NCBI GenBank assembly: GCA_004764695.1
Contig: SMSO01000036.1
Location: 950,001 to 1,014,000 of the forward strand
Direction of reading: 5' to 3'
Origin: Schizochytrium sp. TIO01
Lineage: Eukaryota > Sar > Bigyra > Thraustochytrida > Thraustochytriidae
Length of the DNA: 64,000 bases
Shown one piece after another: positions 1 through 10,700 of this stretch (positions within the stretch are counted from its first letter, which is position 1; the number at the start of each line of letters is the position of its first letter). The translations under genes and the position numbers were made by a program. The notes below the pieces were generated by a model. The model made no database searches. It saw only the letters and a list, made by a program, of their open reading frames with translations, and was not told the origin of the DNA.

Positions 1-3000
1 CCTGGATCGCGTCATATTCACAATATGTTGCGAACCTTAGTACAGGAGCTTCGAAGATGTGTTAGGAAATACCGCCCCAAAAATCGAGTTGACCAATTGT
101 GGACACTCATAAGAACTTCTCTTTTTGTGGGTCAGCACATCAACCTGAATGGAAAGCTTAAAGAAAAGGAGACGGTTAGCTCTCTCCGGAGAGCAGGCAA
201 GCGATACCACTACAAAGTAGTGAACGATATTCCCAGTTCTTATTCACAACTTGTTGAAGAGTTTAAACGTCTATTGTTAGACGCATGTAAATATACACGA
301 CTTGTTCTCGTACTCGATAATCTGGATCATCTAGTGCGCGATAAAAACCATGCGTTAACTCTTAGCTGGCTACCTCATGAACTCCCTAAAAATTTACGAC
401 TCGTCATTGGTGTGGAGTCTGACGAATTAAAATTGTTTGAAGCTGATTCACCAATTGTAGTTCCTCCTAGGTCCCCTGACCTGCCTCTGCCAAAGCGGCC
501 GCTTTCTCCTCAACTACCTAGTAAGAAGAACAATCGCAAAAGAAGGCTTTCTAGGTCCTCAGGAAGAGGGCGCCGACGTGGGCGCAGTGCTGATCGGGAA
601 CCAACTTCCCCATTTTCAGATTCGGGCATCGACTATCGGCCACAAGCACTGTCTTCTGATAATGGAAGTGCTGGAACCTTTTTTCCAGAACTCAGCCAGT
701 TTGAGCAGTTCGAGCAACGCAGTTTTCTGGAGAGTTTTCAACTCCATTTTCGACAGCATCTTAAACTCCATGTTCCCCGTTTAACGCAAATTGAGGCCAG
801 AGAGCTTATCATTGCACGGCTTGGGCAATACGGAAAGAAACTAAGCGATTGGCAAATGAAATCGCTCTTGGACAAAGCCTCTAGTGGAAATCCGACTTGG
901 ATCGTGATCGCTTGTGAGGAGTTGCGAATCTTTAACGTCTATGAGAAAGTAAACAACCGTATCTTAGATCTCGCAGAAGATCTGCAGAGCCTACTTGATC
1001 AAATGATCAGTCGTCTTGAGCAAGATCATGGTCCACGCTTTGTAAGAGATGCCTTGTCAATCATCTTATGCTCCAGGGATGGCCTGTTTGAGCACGAGAT
1101 TATGGGAATATTAGGGGTCCCTCTAAGTTCGTGGTCTCAATTGTACTATAGTATTAAACCCCTACTTACAAATCATACACGAGCTGGTGATGAGCTCATC
1201 AGTTTTTCACATCATAACTTCACCTTAGCAATTCTGAAACGATACTTTGCCGGATCACCAGAAATGACCCCTGAAGAGGTATCCCTCTTACCCATGCGCT
1301 CGCCTCACGCGATTCCTATCCATGCACGTCTTTCCAAATTTTTTAGAGAGACGGCGTTCGACAGTAATAACACATACAATAGTGAAAATGGGCGAGCGCT
1401 TTCGTGTTTACCTTATCACTTACTACACGGAAGGCTATTCCGAACTCTTGAGGCTACATTAACTGACCTCGAATTCGTCGAAGCACTTCTCACGGCCGAC
1501 GCAGGGTTTAGCTGGATTGATGACTTAGCATCCTCCTGTGTTGCCTTTGAGTTAAATTTGGCTCTTCAAAACCAAGATCATACTGCGCATGGTTTGCGCC
1601 TTGACCTGGAAGGACCCCTTGGCGCCAGTCTCGGCCTTCTTTCCTCAAATCAGGTAGTATCATCGCAACCACTTGAAAGCGTCATAACTGAAGATATGAT
1701 CCTTCGCGTCCGGGATTATTACGCTTTTGCACAACGATACACTCCTGAATTGAGCGGGAACCCATCATTGGTGTTCCAATATGCAGCAAACCTGCCAGAC
1801 ATGAACGCGGCTTCCATCGCAGCACAAAAATTATGGGCGTCTGATCGTTCGCATCGCCCATGGTTGAGATGGGTAAATAAAATACAAGAGCAAGGTCCTT
1901 GTCTTCTGACATTATCAGGCCACACAGCCCCAGTTCTCTGGGTCGACATTTCACAGGACGGCAAAAGAGTTGTATCGGCTTCAGAAGACTGCACAATCCG
2001 TGTATGGATTACTGCTACTGGAGAGAGTGACTTTGTATTAGCAGGCCACAAAGATGCTGTCACGTGCGCAGTCATTTCTCCAGATAGTTCTGATGTGATT
2101 GTATCAACGAGTCGAGATGGCACTGCTTGTGTTTGGATTAAAGGCGTTTGCGCTCTGACTTTTGATCGACATGGCCGAACCCCTGTCCTTTGCTGTTGCA
2201 TTTCGGACTGTGGTCGATTCGTGTGTACTGGAGACCAAGCTGGAGCACTTAAAATATGGGAGATTTTCAGCGATGGTGAATGTCTCCATGAGTTCCATTT
2301 CTTCCCAAGTGCGATAACAATGTGTCGTTTCTCTGCAGACAACGAGTACATTTTTTGTGCTGGTGCAGACAATACAATTAGAGCATGGCGCTTTGAAGAC
2401 GGATCTCAGTACATGTGTAAATCAGGTGAAGCAATGTGTTTTGCGCCAAACTGTGCTGGGCCTGATCAAAAAGTGGTCTACTGCCTTCGTAACTCTTCTA
2501 TGAAGTTACGTATTTTTGACGCTGAATATGTTAATCATTCACTTGCTCAACCTTCGCAAATAAAAGCTGGAAAGCTCAGGCCTCCATCACATGGAAGTAC
2601 TATAGCTAGACCATCTCGAGTTGTTTTTCGAGAAGGCACATCGCTGAGCCTTGCTGAGCGAAGGGGCATTTCTGGTACTCTTCAAGTATCAAGGTCTCAG
2701 ACCTTTCTTCAGACATCCTCCTCGATTATTACATCGTCATCTTTTCAGCCACAGATTCATCAGTCCACCTTACATTCTTTCTCCGAAGAAGCAAAACAAG
2801 AACACTCTGCGGATAAAGATCAAACTTCAGAGCAGGCTGAGGTTTCTGAAGGAGGGAAATTGAAACTTTCACAGCATAGGTCTAAAGTAATGTCTGCTCC
2901 TTCTTTAGGTGATACCAAGCCTGAGTTTGAAGACCAAGTTTTGCGCCCTGTATCCCGGGATAGCTTGCTATCCCTAGATGTTGATGAGCCTGTTTTACGT

Positions 3001-5751
3001 AAAAGTGAAGTGCCAAGGGTTACACTAAAGGATGAAGATGCTCATTTGGCAACAAAATGTGCAATCTCCTCCACTCGTCGGATGGCAGTGGCTCGCGAGG
3101 ATGGGAATGTCAGTATTTTTAACACTGATACTGGTGAAAAAATTGCAATTTTACACGGACACATTGGGCGAGTTAATAATTGTGTATATGACGCAAGCGG
3201 ACGTACACTTGTTACCGCCTCTAACGATTGCACAGTGAAAATTTGGAATCCTCGGCGGGCACGCCTAGCGGCTAATACACCTCATAAAGCAAAAGTTCTC
3301 CGCACCAGTTTCGCCAAAAACAATTGCTTGCTGTCTGTATCTCAAGAAGGTTGTGTGTGTATTTGGAACGCTCCTACTGGTGTCAAGACCACCATGAAGC
3401 CCCATGGAAATTCCGATAAAGATTTCGTTCGAGATGCAGGCTTTGCAAAAAACGGAGAGTACTATCTTACAGTTTCAAACGTAGTTCGTGTCGCCACCTC
3501 AAAAGCAAATGAGGAACAGCGCACATGGACATTGCCACAGCCAAACACTGCATTATGGGATATTTCTCCCTGTGGGAGAATTGTTCTCTGCGTTGAAGCA
3601 GGTTCTAAAGATTTTCATGTTTGGAGTTTATACTCCAATCCCCCCAAGCTATTGCGTACTGTAACCGGGGCTCATGAGCGAAAACTCACGGTATGTCAGT
3701 TTTCTGCAGATGGGGCTTTAGTATATACTGGAGGTAATGATGGCAAGGTAAAAATATGGAATGCAGTAGCTCTCAGCGCAGAGAAATACTCAGGAGCGCA
3801 GTTTACAACTAGGCTTGATCTCAATCAAGGTGAAATAATTCGACCATTACATACGCTTCAGGATGAAAAGGACCTTGGTTTAGCTTCATTAATACACTCT
3901 ATCTGTGAATCACCAGATGGGAAAAAGCTTTTGGCAATCTCAGACTCGCCAGACATTAAGGTGTTGCACCTCGAGGCTGCATTAGAAAATTTTCAAACGC
4001 AATACGTAACATCCTTGCACGCACATGACAACCGTGTAACCTGTGCTGCATGGTCGCGTCACCCTTTCATGTTTGCTTCCGCATCTGTAAATGGTGCAAT
4101 CAAAATATGGAACTCCAAAAACTTTGAGTGTACTTTGGAGATTGCTGGGCACACCTCATCAATTCTCGATGTTAAGTTCTTACCTGATGGACAGCGTCTT
4201 GCGTCCATTTCTTCAGATAAGTCTCTTGCAATCTGGAACGTTACCACTGGTGAACAAGTTAACTGCATGTCCTTTCCTAGTCATCCTTGCCAGCTTAGTA
4301 TTTCGGTGGAGGGCCGATATCTTGCTGTAGGCACTACAAATGGTGACTTGAGAATTCTTGAGCTCATGAGTGAAACAATTGAGTTTCCAATGGTCACTGC
4401 TCGACGCTACTGTAATTTGACTATCAAAGGCAAAGCGTGGGAGAGCAGGCCGAAAATTGACTGTGTGTTTTGCGGACATCGTTTTGCAATCAATAATAAT
4501 CTAGACAGCATGTTGAGTACAGAGAACACAAGTGATGCTATTCAGGACCTCAAATTCATCCTTCGTTGCATTAGTTGCCGCCATGTGCTGCGGTCTAACC
4601 CGGTCAAGCTTGACAGGAAGGACTGTCTCATGCGAAATTTCTTTCGTCAATCTCGACGAAAACTAAACGCACTGCATCATGGTACAGAGACACAACGTTA
4701 TTTAGCACGAGTCCAGTCTGATGAATTTTATAGCAGTAATCTTACGGTGATGACTCCATTTCGTCGAAAGCGGAAGGTTCCAAAACTGACAACTTCCTCT
4801 AAGAAGACTGGCATTGAGCAGGAGGCAGATCTGATGGCACGTCATGTTCACGAGCTCAAACTTCGGACCCAGGCAAAGCAGTATAAGACCTTTCATATGC
4901 GGAAACCAAAGCTGGGAGAGCTTCGAAGTCCTGTAGTTTTTATGGATCCCATGCGAAGTCCAAGGAATAATGGTCCTGCTATCAGAGGGGGGGCGGATGA
5001 AGATGATGAGGTAGACCACCTAGCAGCTATTCATTCAATTGATGCTGAGTATCTTTTGAGAGAAGGATGTACATTGCGACGCTGTCACACAGCGTCGTCT
5101 GCTCTACAAAGCAAATCTGTTCTTCCTGAACAGAGTTTAGCTAAAGCAGTTGATTTTCGAAGTGCCTCTCATATGTTTAGCGTGATGCATGGGGGGTTGC
5201 CAGAGCCTGCAATTCCAACAGAGACTGTAAATTCACTCTGTTCTCTTGCGCTCTTTCCCAATAAACTCGATTTTGGACTCGTAAGTGAGAGGTCAAACTG
5301 CACCCGCTCTCTACAGGTAACAAATAAAGGTCATAATACCGTGAGAATTAAGGTTCTCGCTGAATGTGCATCGGGTGAGGTGACGCTTACTGTTCTGAAA
5401 GCCCCAAACAAGCTAATCCCCGGTCTGAATGGGTCATTAGTGCTCCAAATGTCAACTACTGTACCAGGAGTTGCGGTGGAAGGAACGGTGCGTATCTTGA
5501 CAAGTGCCGGTGATGCTTACACGCTGCCAATTCATGCCACAGTAGCTTCTAAAGCAGACGCAGCTGTATTTAAGGCTCAAAGAGTACACGCCCCGGATAA
5601 TGTCTCGCCGCTTTCCCCACAAACACCAACACAAAAGTCATCATTACCTAAAATTCCAAATGTTATTTCGAGCCCTACATCAGGAGTGATCCCTAAGCGT
5701 CCAAACCGTTCATTCTTTGATGACCGAAATCCTTTGTCACCTGATACATGA
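1..5751 (+). CDS. NACHT-WD40 repeat protein with C-terminal ASH-like domain (5' end outside window)
   Basis: The first in-frame ATG is at 25, but the frame is open to base 1 and the upstream codons read like the stretch just after the P-loop of NACHT/NWD-type ATPases, so the gene very likely starts before the window. Numbering from that ATG (1908 aa visible): Walker B-like RLVLVLDNLDHL at 92-103; a basic, Ser/Pro-rich low-complexity insertion at about 145-245; helical NACHT-associated region to about 600; many WD40 repeats (GH...D...IRVW type) at about 627-1445, broken by a disordered stretch around 850-990; two CxxC pairs (Cys1480/1483, Cys1515/1518) suggesting a zinc knuckle; basic linker; ASH/MSP-like beta domain at about 1740-1845 with the LDFG signature; disordered tail. 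NACHT-WD40 proteins are oligomerising signalling or scaffold ATPases, and ASH domains are typical of centrosomal and ciliary proteins, so a ciliary scaffold is my inference. The P-loop cannot be seen here. Confidence 0.8.
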   Translation, partial: PGSRHIHNMLRTLVQELRRCVRKYRPKNRVDQLWTLIRTSLFVGQHINLNGKLKEKETVSSLRRAGKRYHYKVVNDIPSSYSQLVEEFKRLLLDACKYTRLVLVLDNLDHLVRDKNHALTLSWLPHELPKNLRLVIGVESDELKLFEADSPIVVPPRSPDLPLPKRPLSPQLPSKKNNRKRRLSRSSGRGRRRGRSADREPTSPFSDSGIDYRPQALSSDNGSAGTFFPELSQFEQFEQRSFLESFQLHFRQHLKLHVPRLTQIEARELIIARLGQYGKKLSDWQMKSLLDKASSGNPTWIVIACEELRIFNVYEKVNNRILDLAEDLQSLLDQMISRLEQDHGPRFVRDALSIILCSRDGLFEHEIMGILGVPLSSWSQLYYSIKPLLTNHTRAGDELISFSHHNFTLAILKRYFAGSPEMTPEEVSLLPMRSPHAIPIHARLSKFFRETAFDSNNTYNSENGRALSCLPYHLLHGRLFRTLEATLTDLEFVEALLTADAGFSWIDDLASSCVAFELNLALQNQDHTAHGLRLDLEGPLGASLGLLSSNQVVSSQPLESVITEDMILRVRDYYAFAQRYTPELSGNPSLVFQYAANLPDMNAASIAAQKLWASDRSHRPWLRWVNKIQEQGPCLLTLSGHTAPVLWVDISQDGKRVVSASEDCTIRVWITATGESDFVLAGHKDAVTCAVISPDSSDVIVSTSRDGTACVWIKGVCALTFDRHGRTPVLCCCISDCGRFVCTGDQAGALKIWEIFSDGECLHEFHFFPSAITMCRFSADNEYIFCAGADNTIRAWRFEDGSQYMCKSGEAMCFAPNCAGPDQKVVYCLRNSSMKLRIFDAEYVNHSLAQPSQIKAGKLRPPSHGSTIARPSRVVFREGTSLSLAERRGISGTLQVSRSQTFLQTSSSIITSSSFQPQIHQSTLHSFSEEAKQEHSADKDQTSEQAEVSEGGKLKLSQHRSKVMSAPSLGDTKPEFEDQVLRPVSRDSLLSLDVDEPVLRKSEVPRVTLKDEDAHLATKCAISSTRRMAVAREDGNVSIFNTDTGEKIAILHGHIGRVNNCVYDASGRTLVTASNDCTVKIWNPRRARLAANTPHKAKVLRTSFAKNNCLLSVSQEGCVCIWNAPTGVKTTMKPHGNSDKDFVRDAGFAKNGEYYLTVSNVVRVATSKANEEQRTWTLPQPNTALWDISPCGRIVLCVEAGSKDFHVWSLYSNPPKLLRTVTGAHERKLTVCQFSADGALVYTGGNDGKVKIWNAVALSAEKYSGAQFTTRLDLNQGEIIRPLHTLQDEKDLGLASLIHSICESPDGKKLLAISDSPDIKVLHLEAALENFQTQYVTSLHAHDNRVTCAAWSRHPFMFASASVNGAIKIWNSKNFECTLEIAGHTSSILDVKFLPDGQRLASISSDKSLAIWNVTTGEQVNCMSFPSHPCQLSISVEGRYLAVGTTNGDLRILELMSETIEFPMVTARRYCNLTIKGKAWESRPKIDCVFCGHRFAINNNLDSMLSTENTSDAIQDLKFILRCISCRHVLRSNPVKLDRKDCLMRNFFRQSRRKLNALHHGTETQRYLARVQSDEFYSSNLTVMTPFRRKRKVPKLTTSSKKTGIEQEADLMARHVHELKLRTQAKQYKTFHMRKPKLGELRSPVVFMDPMRSPRNNGPAIRGGADEDDEVDHLAAIHSIDAEYLLREGCTLRRCHTASSALQSKSVLPEQSLAKAVDFRSASHMFSVMHGGLPEPAIPTETVNSLCSLALFPNKLDFGLVSERSNCTRSLQVTNKGHNTVRIKVLAECASGEVTLTVLKAPNKLIPGLNGSLVLQMSTTVPGVAVEGTVRILTSAGDAYTLPIHATVASKADAAVFKAQRVHAPDNVSPLSPQTPTQKSSLPKIPNVISSPTSGVIPKRPNRSFFDDRNPLSPDT

Positions 5752-7794
5752 GACTAGCTCAAACTTTTCTCCGTTCAGGTGAGTTTTCCTTCCCTTCCTA
5801 ATGCATAGTTAAAAAGCGGCATTTTCATCAACCGCAAACTATTTGCTGACTTATTTATGTGGAACAATAACAACGCGACGAGTACTATAATAATATTTTG
5901 AATCATTTTTTCTTTACTCACTATGTGACTTATACTTTCTTCTTGGCGCACGCCTGCTATTTCACATATGTAATTTCTGTTATTCTGATTTATGTACGAG
6001 CAGTGATGCTTCGCAGATATCGAATAAAGAGTTCTCCAATTAAGCTTTGGATGGATATTCATATGCTTGTCATTTCACAGCGTTTCTTTTGCACGAAATA
6101 GCCAAGTGGCCAATCTGAATCGTACCAAAGCACTCTCTCTTATTCTCAAGAAGAAGGATTTGCAAATGTCGATTAATGTATAGCATATTACTGGAAATTC
6201 GTTCGACCATATTATGTAAACCAAACTTCAAGTTGTACTAAAACTAAAGTTCTAGTTTACATTAAGCCTTTTCTTTCTTTTGTACTGTCGTATTTATAGG
6301 AATCGTTGATATTATTCAAAGGCATGATCAGTAATTGGGGGTTTCGAGGAGAAAAAGTTCGCTGCCACTCTGGAAGCATGTTACTAGGTATTACCCAAGT
6401 AAATATTTGGTAGCAGTAAACTCTGACAGTGAAAGCGTTTCACTGAGCTAATATAAAGCTATGTACATATCACTGGAAGTATTTGTTCAATCATATCTAC
6501 TACTGTCCTATCTGCTTGGAGAGAGGATCTTCTGCACCAGTCTTTCCAATCTTGAAAGTTTCAGCTTGGAGGTGCTACATTGGAGTTAACGCTTTAGCTT
6601 GGGTAATTATGCAAATTTCAGGCGTACTTCTAAGGATTGATGAACATGAGTAGATTGAAGGGGGCTCGTATCAACGTATAATGACTTCTTTTCATTCTAT
6701 TTTATTATTAGTTTTATTACTATCACTAGTTTTATTTCTATTTTTATTACTATTAATATTACTATTACAGAGTCCTACCCCTTGCAAATATGACAGGACA
6801 ATAGATGTGTAAGTTGCGCTATTTTACTGAGTCAAAGCTCGTTTTCATAAATGATAGCCAGTCCGCCACCAATGCGCACAGGAAGAGAGGGTTATTGTCA
6901 TAGTTCTGAGGATATGATAATTACTGTCTCATTTAAATAATCAAGGTTTTATTCGCCTGGTAAACAATCAAGTCAAAACATATATAGAAATGTTGACTTT
7001 AAAAGAAATGCTTGAAGAAAAAGAACGATCCTAAGAATAGCCCCGAGCAGTGAGAGTGATGCCGCTCTTTCATTCAACTTTCAGAAAAGCTGAAGTAATT
7101 CGCACCTCCAAGTTGAGCACCTCCTAGCTAGTTAGTTAGGTAGCTAGCTGGTAAGCACCTATACAGCTACATAATTATGGTAACTCGGTGAGTAAAATGC
7201 TCTGAAAAGGACGACTGGTTTGGTTTGCGACATGCGGTGAGTTATCTACCAGCTATTATTGTTAATAGTATAGTATTAATCATTCCTAGAATTGCGGTTT
7301 ATTCAATATCTAGCATATGCGTAGGAATAGCTAACATCCCAAACTTCGAAGCGCATAGAGAAGAGGAACTAGCAATTCAGTTGTTTGGTACGTATGATGG
7401 CACTTCTTGAAATACCAACAGATCCCGTTTAGATAGATGCCTTCAAACTGCTAGAATACCGAGGTACCTACTATTGTCTGTCGAGGCCGGCATCGGATTC
7501 AGATTAGCAAGGTTCCTTTTTGAAGTAGTCCCTTCAATTGTCCGCGCTACTTCACAACTGTAGCCCAGAAGCAAGACTTGGTGAGGAAGGCACGTGCCTG
7601 ACGTTGCCTGTCTTTACTCTAACGAGGTCGAGTCAATCAGAGCTGGTGAAAAGAGGCCAGAAAGTAAGTAGCAGGTTTCTTGTCAGGGCTGGATAAAATC
7701 CTTCAAGCTGTCCTGGTCGTTCGTCCAGAAGCTGTCTGCAATACTCGATCGTCCAGTAGCTTGTCCGGACTCCACTCCACAACTAACTGTACCC
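5752..7794. other. intergenic region, AT-rich
   Basis: About 2 kb without a convincing gene. It holds an ATT/TTTATT-rich low-complexity tract at about 6690-6770 and a GTAG/CTAG-rich stretch at 7128-7152. The 11-base word CTTGGAGGTGC at 6565-6575 recurs inverted at 7102-7112. Only short ORFs without protein-like composition are present. The last few hundred bases are probably promoter and 5' UTR of the ABC transporter. Confidence 0.5.
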
Positions 7795-10700
7795 ATGACG
7801 CCCGCATCAGCAGAATCCACTGAAGAAACATCTGCTGAGAGTAGTTTCAATCACGGCCACCATCACGGAGAGGACGACTACACTAAGCAGCAAATAAATA
7901 CACAAGAAAATTCTAATATACACCATGATGAACAGGGCCAAGGCTGCGAGGTTGATGAGGTGAACACAAAGCAAGAAAAGGAGGAGATGGCGGAGGTCCC
8001 CCGGGAAAGTCTAAATGAGACACCAAAACCTAAAGAATCCCCACGAGGGTGGCTCTATGAGTTTTCCTTGTTGTGGCTTTTCCCTCTGGTCATAGAAGGC
8101 TTTCGGCGGAGAATAGAAAGCGAAGACCGGGTTCCACCTCTGCCCCGTGCTTTGCAATCGGAATATCTTGTACCCCGAGCTCATATCTTATGGCAAGCTG
8201 AAATGAAAAAACGCAAACGCGGAGGCTTGGTTAATGTATTATGCAAACTATCGTGGCCTTTTCTCATTATTGGGTCGATGATGAGTGTGATACAGGGGCT
8301 TGCCACAGCAGTAGTGAGGCCCTTGCTGATTCGAGCACTAATTGCTGAACTCGAAACCTCTCGTGATGAAACCAGCCTTCTTAAGTATATTGCATACCTT
8401 GCCATTGCTCTCTTAGTCGAAGGATACTCTTCAGTAGCTCTCAAACATGCGTTTGCAGATTTTTTGGGCGCCCTCTGGTTCACTACTGCCGGTGCGCTTG
8501 TTCAAAAGAAAGCATTAGCAATACCGGGAGGAATTACCACAATTCAGGAATCTTCATTGCTTGGAAATGATCTAATGCGCAACTATGAAAATCTAAAGTT
8601 TGTCTGCCTATTGCCTATGTCTGTAGTTGCTCTTACAGGAGGCGTTATAGTGTTGATATTGATGATCGGCAAGGCAAGCATTGTGGGGCTTATGGTAATG
8701 GTGGCAATCTTACTGGTTAATGCTCAATTCTCACGCTTAGCTCAATTTGCAGAAGAAAAGGATCTTGAGGCAAGCGATGCTCGGCTTTCAATACTAACCC
8801 AGGTTATTTCCAGTATCAAAGCGATAAAACTGAGTGCTTGGGAAGAAAACTTTGGAGAACTGGTGAAAAATGCTCGTGTCGTAGAAATGGCGTGTCTTGC
8901 ACGCTATCGTACTATCGCACAGTCAAGTGTACAACTCGGACGTGCTACACCTGCTGTATGCGCTGCAGTATCATTTATTTATATGGTGACTACATTTGAA
9001 AACGTTCGAGCGTCTGATATATTTGCTGCCCTCAACGTATTCCTGAACCTACGCCTGCCTTTGATTCTTATTCCTGAATGCATTACTTACCTTGGTGCAC
9101 TACAAATTACACTCAAACGTCTTGATAGATACCTACGCCTTGGCGAGGTTGATGCCGCTTTGCAAACAGAGCCTGAATTTCTTCATCATGCTGATCAGTT
9201 TCATCTTATAGGTTCATTTGCATGGCACGGTGGACTTGTAGCTCAGCAAATGGCGAAAAGTGAGGATAACAGTCTATATGTTGAACCTGATACACCTGAG
9301 AAAGGCTCTTTAACTGCCTTTATGTTACGTGACATCAACATTGTTTTACCACGAGGTGCTCGTTGCGCTGTATTGGGAGAAGTTGGAAGCGGAAAGTCTT
9401 CCTTGCTAGCAGCAATTCTAGGAGAGTTGAAACTTATTTCACCCGGCCGTGTAAAAGACAATAACTCCTTCTTATCTTTAAGCAAAGGTTTTGTGCCGCA
9501 AGAAAGCTTTGTCATTAGTGGAACAATTCGAGAGAATATCCTTTTCGGCTTGCAGGATCCTAATGACGATTCAAAGCTTGAGTCTGCCTTGAAGAAGTCG
9601 GCGCTGTGGGACGATCTGCAGCGGTTCCCTCTTGGTTTGAACACAGCAGTTGGCGAACGAGGTGTTACCCTTTCTGGAGGTCAAAAGGCGCGGCTTGCTG
9701 TTGCAAGAGCGTTGTACGCTCAACCAGAGCTCTATATATTTGACGACGTTTTGGCTGCTGTGGACGCTCCAATTTGTCGTCATCTCCTACAACATGTATT
9801 TGAAAATATGGACTGTAATAGTACCATAGTTGCATCGATTAACCAGTATGCCTTTTTGGATAAATTCACCCATGTAATCCAGATTGGGAGACATGGAACG
9901 ATTGCAAGACACGGACCTCTTACCCCTACCCTTGTCCAAGAAATCAAACACGAGCTTGACGATGCTGCCGAGAGACATAATTTTGACAACAATAACGATA
10001 CCCACAGCTTAGACAACCAAATCGTGGAAGTTGAACAGGCGGAAAGTGAGCAAGTACAACTTATGATCGAGAAATATGAAGCCGATTTAGTCTATCGTGA
10101 GCCGTCGTTGCTATCTGTGAGTTCTCGGCTTAGCAGCGCAACAGGCTACCCCGAAGAGGTAAGAGCTATTGGGATTCCTGAGCAAAATAATAGAAGATCA
10201 GATGATTTGGTCAAGATTGAAGCAAGGGCTAGTGGTTCGATATCATGGTATGTTATAAAAGCATACGCGAGAGGCATGGGTTATCATTATATCACTTTAG
10301 GTATTTTATGTGGAATTTGTGCATACTCAGCTATGGCTTTGAATGACTTGTGGCTCGCAGCATTTGTCCGCAAAGATTCTGATAGAACAGAAAGTTTCCG
10401 TTTCGCTATCATATATGGCTGTGGATGTATTGCTTTTCTTGGATTTCTAATACTTACTAGTGCAATTTTCTCCCACGCGGGTGTTCGCGCCTCCCAAGGG
10501 CTTCACGATGCCTGCATGGACAAGGTCTTGCACGCACCGATTTCTTGGTTTGAGGGCACACCGAGCGGGCGTATTTTGAGCCGCTTCAGCACAGATATCG
10601 GAATAGTTGATCAGCAGCTGAGTCGGTTTTCTGATAATCTATTCCAATTGTCGATGACAGTTTTGGCTTTAATTGTCGTAGTTGTCGTGCTTGTGCCACC

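Noticed and set aside
1719-2372. 217-codon minus-strand ORF
   Set aside because: It lies wholly antisense to the WD40 region and has no protein-family signal.
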